Positions 21,348-34,800 of a stretch of 64,000 bases of DNA are shown piece by piece (the stretch's first letter is position 1; each line of letters starts with the position of its first letter). The position numbers were made by a program, and so were the translations under genes. Source of the stretch: Corythucha ciliata (taxonomy: Eukaryota; Arthropoda; Insecta; Hemiptera; Tingidae); assembly GCA_038030265.1 (NCBI GenBank), contig CM075941.1, positions 56,707,952 to 56,771,951 of the forward strand, given 5' to 3'. Below the pieces are notes generated by a model. The model saw only the letters and a list, made by a program, of their open reading frames with translations, was not told where the DNA came from and searched no databases.

Positions 21348-22798
21348 TGCGCTGAATGTGAAGACTGAATTAACCATTTTTTTTTTTTTTTTACAATTTT
21401 GTAGTGTTTTTCCAGCTAAACCTAGCAATGGGTAAGCCCCCGGTGATGTTATGAAAATTCGCAAAATGAAACCACTGGAATGCCCCAGTGGAAGTCGCTA
21501 TGATTGATCAATTTATTAATAGTTTTGAGTTTTTGCATTTGAAACTCGGGATAACAGGCTGTTATCCCTTTCTAAACGCGATGGTACCGGGGCTACCAAA
21601 CGGAAATACTTTTTTATTTTATTTTATTTTTTTTTTACTGAAAGAGGTGCTTAACTTATTTGTTTTTATAGTGATTTTTAACCTTAAAAATTCAAGTTCG
21701 CTAAGCGCGAGCAGCGTTTTCGAAAAATGTTCCTTTTTTTATTGTGTTTTTTTAATCAACCTGGGGGCTTATTCTCCAACTCCGAAGCAATAGCTTTTTC
21801 GAAGTCATATGTTTATTTCATTAATTTTCTTCAAACAAATGAATGAAATAGACACATGGCTGGCGAAAAAAATATTGCTTGTTGTTAGGGAATAGGCCCC
21901 CTGGTTTTTTGTTTGTTGTGTGTGCCGAACGTAAAAAGTCTCATAAGCAACAGTACTTAAAAGCGCATTTTAGTCACACGGAATTGAGACGTTTAGTGAA
22001 CTAAAAATTGTCGCGTGCCAAAGTCAATCCCCCCTCCTTTTATCGAATCCATTATTTCCCAGAACGAAATACAGGGAGCAGGGGGGGGGGTTGTACCCCC
22101 TCACCCCTCCCGGTTATTAATGAACTCATCAGCCATACTTCGGCGGATATATTTATTTATTGGTCTTCCGTTGCGTACTGCGTATGTAAAATCGACAAAC
22201 GAATCTGATCACAAATTAGGCCGTAGAAAAAAAAAAAAAAAAAAAAAAGAGAAGAAATGTGGTCGAACTTTGTCTTTCGTAACATTTTAGAGTTTGCGCT
22301 GTTTTTTTTTGGTTTTTTAAATAGAAAGCCTATCCCTAAAAGGTTGATGGAATGTTTTCAAGCACATTTATTTTCTTTTTTGTAAATGGCACCTGTTGCT
22401 CCAAGCTGTGACATTTAGTGACAAAATTCTTAGCCTTCACTCTTAAAAAAAAATATATAAAGTCAAAGAAGTGGTGACATTGGATTTTCTTGGATTCTAT
22501 TTTTGATATGAGACGCTTATTTTCGAGGACAAAAAAAAAAGAAGATAAGAATGGAATAACTTATTGCTCACAGTGTTGTATGTTGTTACCGCGACTGAAC
22601 GAAAAACGCATGTTTTCATTATTTAATGTTATGTCGACGCGTAACATTAATGATTATTACTATTAATGTGATAGCATAATAATTATTCATAAATTGTTTT
22701 AAATACCTAGCCAATTAAATTTTCGAACTTGACGAGTTAGAAATTTTCAATTTTAAAGAAAACTATTAGTGTTACGATGGAATCGAACTATTAGCTGA
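21345..22798. other. Space between convergent genes, probable 3' UTRs
   Basis: AT-rich with many homopolymer runs: T at 21,379-21,392, G at 22,081-22,090, A at 22,226-22,247. No gene. It separates the ligase gene from the convergent BMS1 gene and probably holds the 3' untranslated regions of both. Confidence 0.4.
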
Positions 22799-22804
22799 AA
22801 TAAA
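22799..22804 (+). promoter_or_regulatory. Candidate polyadenylation signal AATAAA
   Basis: AATAAA in an AT-rich context, about 1.5 kb after the stop of the plus-strand ligase gene. A nearer signal may be used instead. On the minus strand, AATAAA can be read near 22,364-22,369 for BMS1. Confidence 0.25.
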
Positions 22805-22894
22805 AATGTCTGCAAACTTAATGCATGTAATTTTTTTTGTACAAAATGCATTTTTTTTATATATAAAAAAAAAACGTAAGAAAAAGTTGAAAAT

Positions 22895-25800
22895 TTACTT
22901 ATCCTTTCGTTTCTTCCCCTGAGCTCGCGCTTTCTCCTCTTTCGTTTCCATTTTGCTGAGTGTCCTGTAGACGCTCTTTTTGATTTCCTTGTGCTTTTTG
23001 TCTTTTCTCAACTCCAACTGTTGTTTTCTTTTCTTCATTTCAGACGCACGATCCAATTTTTCCCTCCTGTCCTTCGCCTTCTTCCGTTTGTATTGAACTG
23101 ATAGCTTTTTGATGAGCGATGACACCTGATAAACAAATGCGCGAAAAAAAAAAAAAAAAATGTCAGTAAAGCTTGCATTTATACTCTTCGAAGACTACAA
23201 ATTACTATTAGGTACTTGAATTGAATTTACTCATTAAAGTAAGAATTACACGTTGCATAGGGGATAGTCAGATTTTCGACCTTCACTGCTAAATATTTAA
23301 ACGCTTATGAACATTTTTGGCCCAGAATTAGAAGTTTCCCGTCCAAATTCCGCAAAATTTGGGGCTTGAACAGTGGCGGCGGAAGTCAGCCGACATTGGG
23401 GGAGCAAGAATCTATGAGCAATTCAGATTTAAACCCCCCCCCCCCATAGAAAATACCATTTTGCGAATCAATTATGTCTACATGTGCAAAAATACAATAC
23501 TTGAGGCAAAAATTCCAAATCCTACACCAAATTTACAGCCTCTTCATGAAATTCTCTTGTTTCTGGGTTAATTTTCCTGGGTAATTTGAGTCCTAAGACA
23601 CAGTTTTACTAGATAAATGACGTGTTATAAGCTAAATCGGCCATAAAATGGCGTATTCGCACTATTCAGAGCAGAAAATTAGCGTGAAAGAGCAAGGGTG
23701 TGCCGTGAAGAGTAGCATCCGAGGCAATGGCGAGGGGGGTGGGCCGTGAGAACGTTCTCTAATGTGCCGATGTTGTGGCACGAGTAGGCGGCAAAAAGTG
23801 CCAATATTCGTTGCTAAAACTGCAAAACAGCGCTCATCCCAGGTTTTTCGATACAAATTCCAGACCATAGTTTAGGAATAATCGCTGATTCCCGGTGTAT
23901 ATAGTGGCAATTTTACGGCTAAAATGTACCAAAAAACCGCTAATGTGCTGTTTTTGGGCCAAGCCCACGGCTAAAATTGCGAAAAATTGCCTAATCCGTC
24001 GATGAAATTGAGTAAAAGCGCTAATTCGCGAATAACCTGTAGGATAAACATTAAAAAAATCACTCATTCGCGGCTAAAATTGAGAAAACGCCAATCCGTA
24101 TCTTCTAATTTAAAGGATATTTCGAGGCTAAAACTAAGAAAAAGTGCTAATCCATAACTAAATTGAAATGAAATGGCCAATGTGGGGCTAAAATGGAAAA
24201 CAAAACCCCTTGCTCACTGACGTATGACATGACGAGTGACTTATGACATGCACTGTCCCGATAGGTGCAGTTTGAGTTCCGAGAGGGGATTTCTCCCGGG
24301 TGGATTCGCTCTTTGCGTGGACTCCCGGGACAGTTCAAGTTGGTTAGAGCACTTGGCGAAAAACTAGGAGGTCGTGGGTTCGAATCCCACATGGGGAGCA
24401 ATTTTTTCTCGGTACTCAAAACAAGTAAAGAATATATTTACGCATGTGAACCTGGCACAACACATGTCAGAAAATTTAACGAAAAATGAATCAATCGTTT
24501 GTTTACCGTTTGTTTACGTTTGTTTTGCCAAAATTTTCGTTTGTTTAGCATTCGCAATATGATTTTTTTTTTAAAACAGCATGTGTCGGGCTAAGTACAC
24601 GCAACCCGACACATGGGCGGAATCGTTTGTTTCGCGGCATATTCCGTCTCATTATCGTTTGTTTACGTTTGTTTAGCCGAAATTTTCGTTTGTTTAGCAT
24701 TTTGAATATGATTTTCTTTTTAAAAAACAGCAGGTGTCGGACTAAGTTCACGCAAACCAACACATGGAAGGAATCGTTTGTTTCACGGCACATTCCGTCT
24801 CCATCTCGTTTGTTTATAGTACGGGGCAATTAGACCTATACCCCAACATCCAAAGTGAAAGTTTCCCTTCAACGCCAAATTGTTCCTCACAACCCACATA
24901 TTGATTGGTAAAAAGTTCCACCATTTGGAGCTATGGGTTTGTGTAGGAGGGGGTGTTAAGTTAGTAAATTCTCATTTTGTTCCAGTATTTCTCAAATATT
25001 TCGAAATCTATGCGGTTTAGCGTGAAAATGAGCGTTCACAAAAATAATCTTCATCAAATTGCCCACAAAAATGATCCCCGAGATAATAAAGGATAATCTT
25101 ACTTGAATGAACAGTTCGAGAGTTACGGCGGGTGTAGTAATAAACATTTTTCGTATTGCGACGTTTTTTGTATAACTTAGCCCGACACACGCTGATTTTT
25201 TAAGAAAATATAAATTCAAAATGCTAAACAAACGAAAATTTCGGCTAAACAAACGTAAACAAACGATAATGAGACGGAATATGCCGCGAAACAAACGATT
25301 CCGCCCTTGTGTCGGGTTGCGTGAACTTAGCCCGACACATGCTGATTTTTTAAGAAAATATAAATTCAAAATGCTAAACAAACGAAACTTATGGCTAAAC
25401 AAACGTAAACAAACGATAATGAGATGGAATATGCCGCGAAACAAACGATTCCGCCCATGTGTCGGGTTGCGTGAACTTAGCCCGACACATACTGTTTTTC
25501 GAAAAATTCATACATGAAATGGTAAACAAACGAAAATTTCGGCTAAACAAACGTAAACAAACGATAATGAGACGGAATATGTCGCGAAACAAACGATTCC
25601 GCCCATGTGTCGGGTTGCGTGAACTTAGCCCGACACATGCTGTTTTTAAAAAAAAATCATATTCCGAATGCTAAACAAACGAAAATTTTGGCAAAACAAA
25701 CGTAAACAAACGGTAAACAAACGATTGATTCATTTTTCGTTAATTTTGCTGACATGTGTTGTGCCAGGTTCACATGCGTTAAGTACGCAATTTAAAGATT

Positions 25801-28800
25801 ACTTTTTGTATTTTCAGCTTCCCCACTCCCTCGAATTCACAGTTGTGACTAGGGTGGTGCGGTGGGGACGGTAGTAATCCCCTAATTGTCCGTAGAAAAG
25901 GGTCTTCTAATCGCAATTAATTCACTAAATATAGACTAAGGAGACGTAAAACAAACGCCTTACTCACGGCTAATATTGAAAAAATCACTACAGTGCGGCT
26001 AAAATTAAGGAAAACTCTAAATTTCAGCTGAAATTGAGAAAAAGGGCTGACGCGGCTAAAAAGTGAGCAAAACGCCAATTTGTAGCAATAATTGATAAAA
26101 ATCGCCGTCATGGAATGATAATTTTACGTTAAAATTCAGAAAAGTGCTAATTCCCTGCTGAAAATTGAAGCACTAATTCGCGGATAAAATGGGCAAACAT
26201 GTTAAAAATTGAAAATACGCCGATTCTCGGCTGAAAGTGAGAAAAAGCACTCATACAGAGCAGATACTAAGGGGCCTCATAGAGGGGCCCGGGCCCCGAT
26301 AGGTGTAGGTCCACCAGTGGCTGTGAAATGTAGTACTTTTCCCTCTGGGCCAAAATGCCCATTGAGCACATTAAAATATAATTTTCGAGGGAGTCAGCCT
26401 TTCAAAGGCAATTTCGTTGATTTGGATCCCAAAGAACCAAATTTCTCGTGTTTTAATCACACAAAAAGACCAGCCAGGAGGACAAAACTGTTGATTACAG
26501 AGTGGCAATCCTCTTGTTTATGGTCTTGACTGGAATTTTCTTTGTTAGATGGCTAGAATTGACAGTTGTCACCCCTTTAAGCCCAAATTTCAAAGATTGG
26601 ACCCTTTGAAAAATAAATTTTGAAGGATTGATTCCCTCAAAATCCAGCGGGGTTGACTTATCAAAAAGTCATATTTCACGGGATTCAAGATTTCACACAT
26701 TTGTGGCCTGCATACAAGCAATTTCGCGGATTCCTCACTAAGGGAACCCAATTTTGCTGTTTTAGCAAATTCGAGAATCAATTCCACGTTTGGCTCCATA
26801 AAAACAAGCAACTCTGGTGGTTATATTTGGCTCTTTCAAGCCCAAAGTTTTCAGATCTGGCTGGTGAACCCGAAGGGAAGGTGGAAGGTGCGAACGATAA
26901 TTTTTTAGGAGGCAAATTCAACACGAAGCCATTTTTTTTTCTCGATTCCTCAAACATCGGATTGGGGGAGTGCTGCTCCCCTAACCTGACCATTGGTGGG
27001 AGCATTCGCTGACCCTGAACCCCACTTCCGCCGCCACTGGGGGCTTGAAGGAGCCAAACCCGCGACTTTTTCTTTTCCAAGTTACCAATCCGTAAAATTT
27101 GGGTTTCGAAAGAGCCAACACGCGAACATTGATTGTTAAGAGAACAAAACGACGCATTGTTGGTGGGTTGAAAGTTAACCGTCATCAGGGGGGGAAATGG
27201 AAGTTATTCGTGGTGGTGAAGAAACTTCTTCATTTTGGTGGGCACAGGGAGGGGGAATAATCCAGGACAAAGCGGCAGCATTGTGAATATCATTCACATC
27301 GACTCAACTCAGTGCGGGGGGGGGGGGAGCAGCTGGTGGAACGGAGTCTTCGATACGGTTTGGGCGGGGATTTGGCTCCTTACGACGAATTTCAGTCCGA
27401 CCAGGAGGATAGAGCATTAAAAGGTGCCCAGCAAATTTGTTGCTGCAAAATTCGATTCAGCCTATGCAAGCGCCAATCTTGAATTTGAAATTCAGAAATT
27501 CGCGCCTTCCAGACGCCACTTTATGGCTAAAATAGAGATAATACGCCCATGTAGGTCGTTAGGCCGCTCAAATTGCGAAGGCACACTGAAGTGCTGTTCT
27601 TGGGGGCAAGAAGGTTGGAAAAAAACGTTAATATTCATGGCTAAAACTTCGAAAATCACTCATTCGCTGTTTCTCGAAGCACGTTCCAGACCAAACTTGG
27701 GAAAAAATCGTTGAATCGCGGAGAATTGAGGTAAATCGCTAATTCGCGAGTAGAAGCGAGAATCGGGCTAAAATTGAGAAATATCGCTAACTCGCCGTAT
27801 AAAAACGCTTCTCCACGGTAAAAATAGCTAATTCATGGAATATAATTAAGAAAAACACTAATCCGCGACTAAAACTAACAAAAATAGCTAATTAAAGTCA
27901 GTATAAATTATAAAAACGCCAATTCGCTGCTAAATTTATTGAGGCATAATGCAAGTTCGCGGTTAAAATGTATAAAAATCGCTAATTCGCAAATGAAATT
28001 AGAAAAGGCGTTTATTAATGACCAAGAGTGAAATAAGTCAATTGAAAAATCGCAAATTCACGGCTGAAATGTAGAAAAATTGCTAATTCACTGACAAAAT
28101 TGATTAGAAGCGTTGAAGTGTAGAAACAAATTCTAATTCGCGGTGAAAATAGGGAAAACGCTTATTCACGGCTTCAGAAGGTAACCTCGGGACTGAAAGT
28201 GAACAAAATCACTAATCCGCGGCTAAAAGAGGAAACCCCGCTAATTCGTGGATAAAATTAATGAAAAGCTTTAATTCTCGGCGAAAATCGGGGACAAACT
28301 CTCTCACCCACGGCACAAAATGTAGAAAATTGCTAATTAGCGGCTAGAATTAGGTAAAACGCTAATTCGCGGCTAAAATCAAGAAAAGTTGCCAATTAAA
28401 GGTAAAATTGAGAACATTTGCTAAATCACAGAAAATTGAGAAAATGGCACGTCGGACATCGCAGTTTTACGGAGGAAACTTCGTGGCTAAAATTAGGGGG
28501 AAAAAACGCTAATTCACGGGTAAAATTATGGGGAAATCGCTCATTAGCGGCTGAAATCAGGAAAAAACACAAATTCGCGACAAAAAATGAGAAAAATCTC
28601 TAGCTCGCGGCTAAAATGGACACAAATCGTTGATTCACCGATGAAATTAAAGAGACGCTATTTTGAGGTTACAAAAAAACGGCTCGGGAACTGTTGAAAG
28701 GTTTGCCGGGGGGGGGGGGCGCTAAATGTTCGGCCAAGGCCAGCACTGATTGTTATTCATTGTACTTTTTCTCCTACAGCCCTTTAATACGTGCGGCGGC

Positions 28801-31800
28801 GGGGGGCGGGATAGACGCCACTGGGTTTTAGCGAGAGAAAACTCGTAAAATTTGCTTTTCTGAGAGCCAATTTCGTGAAATGTGGTTTTAATAAGAGCTA
28901 AACCCGCGAAACTGGTTTTAAGCATGAAACCGCCCCCCCCCCCCGTTCCACTATAACACCAACAGGGGTTCTCAATGGCAATTTCGCGGGCTTGGCTCCT
29001 TCAAAAAGAATTTTCAGAACCGTGAAATTTGGTTTTTCAAGGAGCAAAACACGTGACAATTAGTTTTACCGGGATAATAAGCGATTTGAGTTAGCCAAAT
29101 CGACGAACTTCATTTTCCTGTGCGACAAATTCGTGAAATTTGGTTTTGAAAGAGCCAACCTCACGAAATTTTGGTTTTAAGAGAGTCAGATTCCAAGGGA
29201 GAACACATAGCAAGATTTTCGGCCCTCAAGTATTGCTGAATTTTTAAACGCAAATGAACTATCGGCCATAAAGTGGTAGATTCCAGGGTCGAGGAGAGAA
29301 TATTCGGGCCCCGGCCGGGGATGAAACTCAACGGGGCCCATTCAAAGACACTCCCCTCCCCCACTACTGTATCAGTATCTAGCTATAATATGCCAAATAT
29401 TTTAAACCACAAAAATGGTCCGACCGCAGCAAATCTCAAAACCACAGCGAAGCTCCAACCACAAAAACCTGTGACCACTTCAAACTCAAACTGGTGCGAA
29501 GCTTCAAGCCCCAACAAAGCCCAAAACCACAGCATTGCACCAAACCACAGGCAAAGCTCCCAACCACTAGCAAAGCTACAAACCACAGTGAAAATCCCAC
29601 CACGAAGTAGGACACTGAAAATCTCCAAACCACGGCAAAGCTCCTAACCACAGCAAAGCTTCTGGCCACAGCCAAGCTCGTAACCACAGCAAAGCCCCAG
29701 ACAACGTGAAAGCTTCAATCCACCGCAAAGTTCCAGCCACTGTGTAGAGCATCAACGACAGTAAAGCTCCCAACCCAGTATTGGTTCAAACCACTGCAAA
29801 GCTCTAGCCACAGCAAAGCTCCAAACCGCAACGAAACTCCAAACCACAGCAAAGTAACAACAATTAAAAGCTCTAACCACAGTTAGTAAAGCCTCAAACC
29901 ACATCAAAATCCCAAACTACACCAAGCCTCCAATTCACAGTATAGCTCCAATTCGCAAAATTTGGTTTTTGAAGGAACCAGCGAATTTGTCTTTCTCAAG
30001 TGGCCAACAAGTGAAATTTGGCTTTGAAAGAGCCATAATAGTGAAATTTGGCTTTGAAAGAGCCATAATAGTGAAATTTGGCTTTTGACGCGCCAACCAC
30101 ACGAAGTTTAGGCTTAGGAGTTAAAAATCGCGAAATTGGGATTTTGGTAGAGTCAAACAAGATGTTTGGAACATGTTCGGAGCCGGAGTTGCCGTGGGAA
30201 CAGTCAATGTAGTCAACTTAAATTTTATAGGTTGATCCCATGACAACTCTGTTCCGAACATGTTCCAAACACCTTTCTGGACCAGACCTAATATTCCAAG
30301 GTGAAAACACCAGGACCACACGTAACCAAACAGTCTGATTTTTGGATTTCATTGCCAAATTTTTGAACGAAAATAAACATATCGGTCAAAATTGGTAGTT
30401 TCCCTTCCGAATGCCGCTAAATTTGGTCTTTAAAGGAGCGAAACCCGCAAATTTGTATTTTCCGAGGGCTAATCCGAGAAATTTGGCTTTTGAAAGAGGC
30501 CAACACCCGCGATTGTTTGTTTAAAGAGCGAAACCCTCGAAGTTGGTTTTAGTAGGAGAAACTCCCGCAAAACTGGCTGGCTCTTGAGCTTGTCCTTAAC
30601 CATTGTTAAAATACTGCTTGAAGATGGCGGGCGGAGAATATGTACCCCCCCCCCCCGTCAGAACGTCAAGATCTAAGCCCATGCCTCCCCGCATGTTCAA
30701 AATAAGTGAACAAAGCCACTCGTTCTTTCTTACCTGTGCCTCGTGATCATCCCTCACAACGACCGTCTTCAATTTCTTCGAATACGGCATATGGTACCGT
30801 TCATCTGGCTTCAATTTCCTCTTGTACTTATAGGGCAGTTCCTTTTCAAGGGCTCGCGGTACTACCAATGGTTTTCGTAATTTGATGGGTCGCACGATAT
30901 CCTGCAAATAACAGTGACAGAAGGGAAGGGGAGGAGGGAGGATAAGATTTGTTTTAAAATTCAAAAGCGAGGGCTCAAAAATAAACAAACCGTGTATTTG
31001 CTATCAGGCTGTTCGGCATTCCGTAAGCCTCTCTCCCTTTTCAAAGCTCCCAAAGTTCTCATTCCTTTCCACGATTGTTTTTGATCGGGAGGCAAGAGTA
31101 AGGACGTTATAGGAGCATAGAACTTGGGCACATCTACTTTATACCAAGTTCGACAGAATACGATATCTATAAAGAAAAATAAAGTTTGTAATACTTCAAA
31201 ATTATTACCTCCTCCTCCTCACCAATCACAACCAAATAAAGATTAAATGTCTTACCACTCAGTAAAATCTTATCCTCAAAGGTCGCCCTGAAACCACCCT
31301 CGGGGTTATGAAGAGGTTTTTTAATTTGTCCTCGAATCCCAGAGACGGTTTTAATTTTGGCTCCTTCAAATTTGGCCACTTCGAGCGAACTATTGAACAT
31401 GCCCTTGATAAAAGCGGTCTTTTTGTATATTTTGAGCGGCTCGCCGGTCAATTTAAGTTTTTTCGTGACGACGGTCGACTGGTCGGTGTCTGCAACTGAA
31501 CCGGTGGCGATGACTCGAAATCCCGGTTCGGCCTGTTCAAAAAGGAATACATACAAAAAATGCACGTTGTAAATGTTTTTTAAACGGCGAGGCTACATTT
31601 TATTAGTGATTCAAATCCGCTTGGCGGCAGTCAGAAACGTTATCAGAAATCGTCTCCAGCATTGGGAAAAACCATGACTGTTTCGTGGTAGCTTGGAAGG
31701 GTGGGAAGGGGGGGGGTCAGAATGTTGGGTGCCAGGGGATTTTTTCACAAATATTAGTAAGTTTCTTGAGGAATAACTAGCAATTTCCAGACTCAGTAAC

Positions 31801-34800
31801 CGAAAATCGAGAGGGAGGGAGAGAGGGGGCGTATTGCAGCGTGGCGTACAGGGCTGTGAACATTCATTGCCTCCCCCCTCCCCACCGAAAACTATCGCCC
31901 ACACAAAATTAGCCCGAGAAGCTGATTATTCAACCACAAATCGTTGGTATTTCAAATTGTGTAATTAATCGACAGCTCTCAAGTCCAACGAAAAGCTTCG
32001 ACCTTGCTGGGCCCGAGATAATCGGATAAAATACTAACGAACACGCGAAAACGCTCATTTTTGGACGCTCCAAAACACGCTGGGCAAAAGAAGGTCACAG
32101 GGGTCATTGACCCCTTGTAGTTATTTCGCTCTAATTAGGACTCGAACTATTTGCCAGGCTATGGACGCAGTCGGGACATGCTAGGCCCATGTTCCACGCC
32201 CACTAAAAAAAAAAAAAAAAACTCCCCGAAACCTGCAATTTTGATAACACTAATTCCCAAGACTCGCAATCTACGAACATTCAACCAGGAAACTTCCAAT
32301 TTCCAGAGATATTTAGCATCAAAATGTTCCAATTTTGTGACTAAGCGTCTGACATTTGACGCTGTCGGCGATGGCTAGCCACAGGGTCCCGCGGTCGCCG
32401 AAAAAAAACAAAACAACGAATCCAGAAACTATCAGTTTCACGAATATTTAGACTGGAAATTTGCGATTGTACAAATATTCAGCAAGGAAACTTCCAATTT
32501 CGCGGATATTATCAACATGTTCCAATCTTGCGGCTATTCGTCAGACGTAGTATGCTGTTGGGGCAGGCTGGCCCGAGCCCCACGGTCACAAAATTTGCAA
32601 TTTCGTGAGAAAAAAATAGCAGGAATGAGCAATTTCACGAGAATGAAGACCAGAAACTATCAGTTTTGAAAATTGCTAGACGCGAGAAATATAAACCAGA
32701 GACTACTTAGCACCAAAATGTTCAAATTTTGTGGTTATTCGTCAGACATTGGACGCTGTCAGGGCAGGCTAGCCCGAGAGCAGCAATCACCAGTAGGTTT
32801 GTGTTCCAACAAGGTGTTTTTTGGAGACGAGTTGCCATGGGACTAGCCAAGAAAATGCAATCAACTTAAATTGTATTGGTATTTATTTTTCACACGGCAA
32901 CAAACATCGCTATTCTACTTGTTAATTAAAAATTAAAGAAAAGGGATCATATCCTGCAACCCCCCCCTCCCCTAAAGATGAAGCCTAGAAACGTGCAATT
33001 TTACGAACATAGAGACCAGAACTAGCAATTTCGCCGAAATCAAGACTCGAGTCTTTACGAATACAACCAGGAACCTTGCAATTTTGCGGACATATAGCTC
33101 CAAAATCTTGCAATGTCGCGGCTATTCGACTGACATTGGGCACTGTAATGGCCGGCTCGCTGGGGTGCCGCGGTCACAAAAAAAAAAAAAAAAAACGAAA
33201 CTTGCGATTTCACGAGAATAAGGACCAGGAACTGACTATTTCACGAGAATAGAGACCAAAAACTATCAATTTTGCGACACAGAAAACTGGCAATTTGTGA
33301 ATATTTAGACCCGAAACATTCAATCTCGTGGATATTAAGCTTCAAAATGTTTCAATTTTGCGGTCATTCGTCGCACATTGGACGCCGCGTCGTGGGGGGG
33401 GGGGGCAGGCTAGCCCGGGAATAACGGTCGTAAAAAATGCCCCGAAACGTGCAATTTCGCTAAAAATTGAGACCCGTAAACGTGATATTTCGCTGATATA
33501 GAAGGCCTCAACACACAACTGGTTCGTGCGCCGTCATTTGTCACGTCAAATTTTCTTTTTCCTGACTTGAACTCACGTTTTATGGCAAAATCAATCAGGT
33601 TCAGGTGGACTAAATGTGCAGTTTACTGCTTGAAAATAGTCTGCCCTGGTGGGGTGAGTGGGGTGGATGGCAAAATCGTCGGTTTCCAAGCGACTTTGTG
33701 CCGGTTTATTCCAGAGGGAATAAACCAGGAACTTGCAATTTCGCGAGATTAAAGATAAGAATCAATCAATTTTACAACTATTTGGCCCCGAAACTTGCAA
33801 TTTCGTAATTGAGCCGCAAAAATTTGCAATTTCACAAATACCACCAGGAAACTTGCAATTTCGCGGGTATTTAGCTTCAAAATGTTACAATCTTGCGGTT
33901 ATTCGCCAGACCTTCAAATGCTGTTGTGACCGACCGACCAGCCCAGATTCTACGGCTACTTGCAATTTCGGGAAGGTTAATACCATAAACTAGCAATTTC
34001 CCGGATATGTAAACCCGAAAATTGCAATTTGGGAGATTTTTAAGCTCAGAGCGATGTAATTTTGTGGCTCAATTTGTCAGGCGTTAGAACGCTTGAGGTT
34101 CCACGGACACTTAAACAAAAAAGACGCGAAAATTTCAATTTTGGGAACATTAAGACTATAAACGTGCAATTTTTAAAATATTCAAACCCAAAACTTACAA
34201 TTTCCCCAGATATTTTGGTCCGAATGGTGTAATTTTAAAGCTATTCAGCACGCCCACAAAAAAAACCCTGGAACTTACAATTTATTTCGCGAAAGTAATA
34301 ACAGAAACTTGCTACTTCGCTGATATTTTAGACCCGAAATCTTTAATTTTGCAGATTGTTAACCCCTAATGTAACGATTTCGCGGTGAAAATGTCGGATA
34401 GATGCTAAAACCACCACTTTAATGAGATGGGGGGGGGGGTGTTTGTCGTTAGTTCTTTGTAGTCGAAACAATCAGCATTGTTTGGGAAATGTTGACGAAC
34501 GTACGAACGTGTTATCAACAATTTTTACAGCCACGGACCAAAGACTTAAGAGTTTTTGCAAATAAACGTAAACGTAAACGTAACGCTTACCTCCGCACTT
34601 CCAGCGCTGAGAAGAGCCAAGAATCCCGTGCCGGCGCGAGTGATGGGCCCCCAAAAATGAGCCATACAAGTGACGTGCTCCGGCGTGTATTTCAACATCC
34701 TAAGCTCAAAAAAGGGCTCAACTTAAATGAAACCCTCATAGAAAAACCAATGTAAACCTCATACCTGTGCCTCATATTGTCCTCCTGTTTGGAATACACG

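Larger units (their letters stand above)
28800..30590. repeat. Family G units flanking a family F array
   Basis: Family G units (gcgaaatttggttttgaaagagcc type) at 28,820-29,200 and 29,950-30,590, with some nearly identical neighbours at 30,000-30,080. Between them is the family F array. Non-coding end of the long BMS1 intron. Confidence 0.6.

Noticed and set aside
21138..21464. Open frames with long Lys or Phe runs
   Set aside because: These are translations of the 42-base A tract on either strand, not proteins.
29273..29773. Several 65-124 codon frames on both strands
   Set aside because: Produced by the 18-22 bp family F repeat, with the same peptide theme repeating at that period.
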